DNA of 64,000 nt from CAJWOS01 sp964502005 (GTDB taxonomy: Bacteria > Myxococcota_A > UBA796 > UBA2385), in the NCBI GenBank assembly GCA_964502005.1, contig CAZCUX010000002.1:310001-374000 (forward strand). The letters run 5' to 3'. Shown here piece by piece: positions 62,737 through 64,000 of this stretch (position 1 is the stretch's first letter; every line of letters starts with the position of its first letter). Made by a program: the position numbers and the translations under genes. The notes beneath the pieces were generated by a model. The model was not told the DNA's origin and did no database searches. It saw only the letters and a list, made by a program, of their open reading frames with translations.

Positions 62737-63492
62737 ATGGGCAACCCCAAAGTCCAAATGTTTGGCGTTCCCTTCGACCGTGTCGACCTTTCCACCGCCG
62801 TCGCGCAAGTGGAAGCCGCCATTGCCGACCGTTCGCGCTTGACCCAATCGGTAGGGGTCAACCTCGACCAACTCCTGAAGATGCAGGAGGAGCCCGACTT
62901 CGCGAAAATCATCCTCCAATGTGACCAAATCACCGCCGACGGAATGCCGGTGGTTTGGCTGTCGCGCTTGTTTGGCGACCCCCTTCCCGCGCGGGTGCCG
63001 AGCGTCGACATCATGGAGGCGCTCTTGCCTGTTGCCGAAGAAAAAGGCTACCGCATTTTCTTGCTCGGCACCAAAGAAGAGCTACTACAGGCTGCTGCCC
63101 GCAACTTCCAAACTCGCTTTCCAAAGCTCCAAATCTCGGGTACCCGCAACGGCTACTTCTCTGTCGACGACGAACCGGAAATCGTGCGCCAAATCAACGA
63201 TTCTGGCACCGACATCCTGCTGGTCGCCATTTCGTCGCCCAAAAAAGAGGAGTTCGTAGAGCGCAACCGCGCCCAGCTTCGTGTGCCCTTCGTCATGGGC
63301 GTTGGGGGCGCGTTCGACATCGCCGCCGGCCAGTACACCCGCGCACCCAAGCTCGTTCAGCGCGTGGGTCTCGAGTGGGCATGGCGGGTCGCGCAAGAGC
63401 CCAAACGCATGGGTCCGCGCGTGCTGCACGACCTCAAGTTCTCCAAGTACATCGTCAAAGAAGCCGCGCGCAGGGTCCGCAACCGGCCATGA
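62737..63492 (+). CDS. WecG/TagA/CpsF-family glycosyltransferase
   Basis: The 251-residue protein matches the GT26 family: VGVNLDQLLKMQEEPDF, ITADGMPVVWLSRLFG (conserved T-A-D-G-x-P), YRIFLLGTKEELLQAAA, ISSPKKEEFVERNR and FVMGVGGAFDIAAGQ. Members transfer N-acetylmannosaminuronic acid or similar sugars to lipid-linked acceptors on the cytoplasmic face of the membrane. The ATG at 62737 has CGGAG upstream. Its stop overlaps the ATG of the following lipoprotein gene. Sugar and acceptor are not determined. Confidence 0.92.
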   Translation: MGNPKVQMFGVPFDRVDLSTAVAQVEAAIADRSRLTQSVGVNLDQLLKMQEEPDFAKIILQCDQITADGMPVVWLSRLFGDPLPARVPSVDIMEALLPVAEEKGYRIFLLGTKEELLQAAARNFQTRFPKLQISGTRNGYFSVDDEPEIVRQINDSGTDILLVAISSPKKEEFVERNRAQLRVPFVMGVGGAFDIAAGQYTRAPKLVQRVGLEWAWRVAQEPKRMGPRVLHDLKFSKYIVKEAARRVRNRP

Positions 63493-64000
63493 GTGGCGCT
63501 CGCCTGCGCCGGGCGGGTGCGTGGCTCGGGCTTGTACCGTTGGCATCTTGCGAGCCCACCAAGCCCGACCCCAAGGGCGTTTATATGGTCGTCGAGGCCG
63601 AGGGAATTTCCGCTGACGCAACCGAAGCGTGGGTCACATTGGAGTCCCTTGAATTGACCCCATGCCCCTCCGCACAATGGTCCCCCACCGACGCCTTGTG
63701 GGGGCGCGCGTACGCACACGGTTCCGTCGATGCCCCGACCCGCACCGCACACCTACAGGCTGCGGTGTCTCTCGTGGGTTCTTCGCGCGTCACCGTCAGC
63801 TCGTTTGTCCCCAATGACGACATCTACTGCGGCGCTATTCTTACATTGGAGCCTGCCCGCAAAGACGGCCTCGCGCAACACACCATTGGCTATACCGCCA
63901 ACGGCCAGACCACCCAAAGCACCGAAATGTGGCGCTTGGCCTCGTCGCTTGTCGTTCAAATCGACGACGACCACCCCGAGACCACGGTAACGCTCACCCT
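63489..64000 (+). CDS. Lipoprotein, 3' end beyond the window
   Basis: ATG 63489 overlaps the previous stop (ATGA 63489-63492) and the frame is open to the end of the window (170 codons). The product starts MSGARLRRAGAWLGLVPLASC, a lipoprotein signal with LASC as lipobox (Cys21), followed by EPTKPDPKG, a linker, and a strand-rich domain. No family was recognised. Cotranscription with the epimerase and glycosyltransferase suggests a role at the cell surface. Confidence 0.7.
   Translation, partial: MSGARLRRAGAWLGLVPLASCEPTKPDPKGVYMVVEAEGISADATEAWVTLESLELTPCPSAQWSPTDALWGRAYAHGSVDAPTRTAHLQAAVSLVGSSRVTVSSFVPNDDIYCGAILTLEPARKDGLAQHTIGYTANGQTTQSTEMWRLASSLVVQIDDDHPETTVTLT

Noticed and set aside
1..64000. 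tRNA, rRNA, CRISPR or phage features
   Set aside because: No T-loop-like GTTCGAATCC with matching cloverleaf, no rRNA segments, no spaced repeats of CRISPR type and no integrase or phage structural genes were seen by reading.

Overview
The window is 64 kb of GC-rich bacterial chromosome, densely coded on both strands. The gene content suggests a Myxococcota-type (former deltaproteobacterial) or similar uncultured Gram-negative: many Cys-anchored lipoproteins of unknown function, MopE-type metal-binding repeats, an FG-GAP/ASPIC-UnbV protein, a DUF1501 pair, beta-barrel-like proteins ending in aromatic residues, and frequent GTG/TTG starts. No rRNA, tRNA, CRISPR array, phage or intact transposase was recognised, so the taxonomic call rests on gene families alone.

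Layout. 1-10.1 kb is a plus-strand run: a HAD hydrolase tail, a GCS2-type glutamate-cysteine ligase, a GT-C/TPR membrane protein, a large protein with a degenerate M48-like motif, and a lipoprotein / heme-motif lipoprotein / DUF1501 trio. 10.1-16.7 kb holds small envelope proteins, ychF, an ASPIC/UnbV protein, a beta-propeller protein, two copies of an unusual triple-hairpin repeat, and the wreck of a RelA/SpoT-like (p)ppGpp synthetase gene. 16.7-30.4 kb mixes an outer-membrane protein, a PfkB kinase fused to a cysteine-cluster domain, an Mpo1-like protein, methyltransferases, an NAD(P)-binding protein and lipoproteins. 30.6-41.3 kb holds a Tat-exported flavin amine oxidase, a TerB-FHA-ABC exporter fusion, a cNMP-binding/methyltransferase fusion, a TPR lipoprotein and thioredoxin. 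41.2-48.7 kb has a PLP decarboxylase, a FixJ/NarL-type response regulator, a lipoprotein, a TldD/TldE-like pair whose second gene is interrupted, and two small barrel-like proteins. Several of these genes carry the same operator-like motif near their starts.

48.8-59.9 kb is the most distinctive block. An S51/cyanophycinase-like peptidase, an enterochelin-esterase-like hydrolase, an ATP-grasp ligase, a second esterase and a second ATP-grasp ligase form a tight plus-strand series with 4-bp start/stop overlaps. A large MopE-repeat surface protein and a divergent pair of further ATP-grasp ligases follow. Three of the four ligases are paralogues. The likely job is ATP-dependent peptide or amide bond formation balanced by dedicated hydrolases, that is, an unassigned peptide-like metabolite or storage polymer. 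The product cannot be read from sequence.

60.2-64 kb ends with a sulfotransferase divergent from an NAD-dependent epimerase, a WecG/TagA-type glycosyltransferase and a truncated lipoprotein, probably surface-glycan functions.
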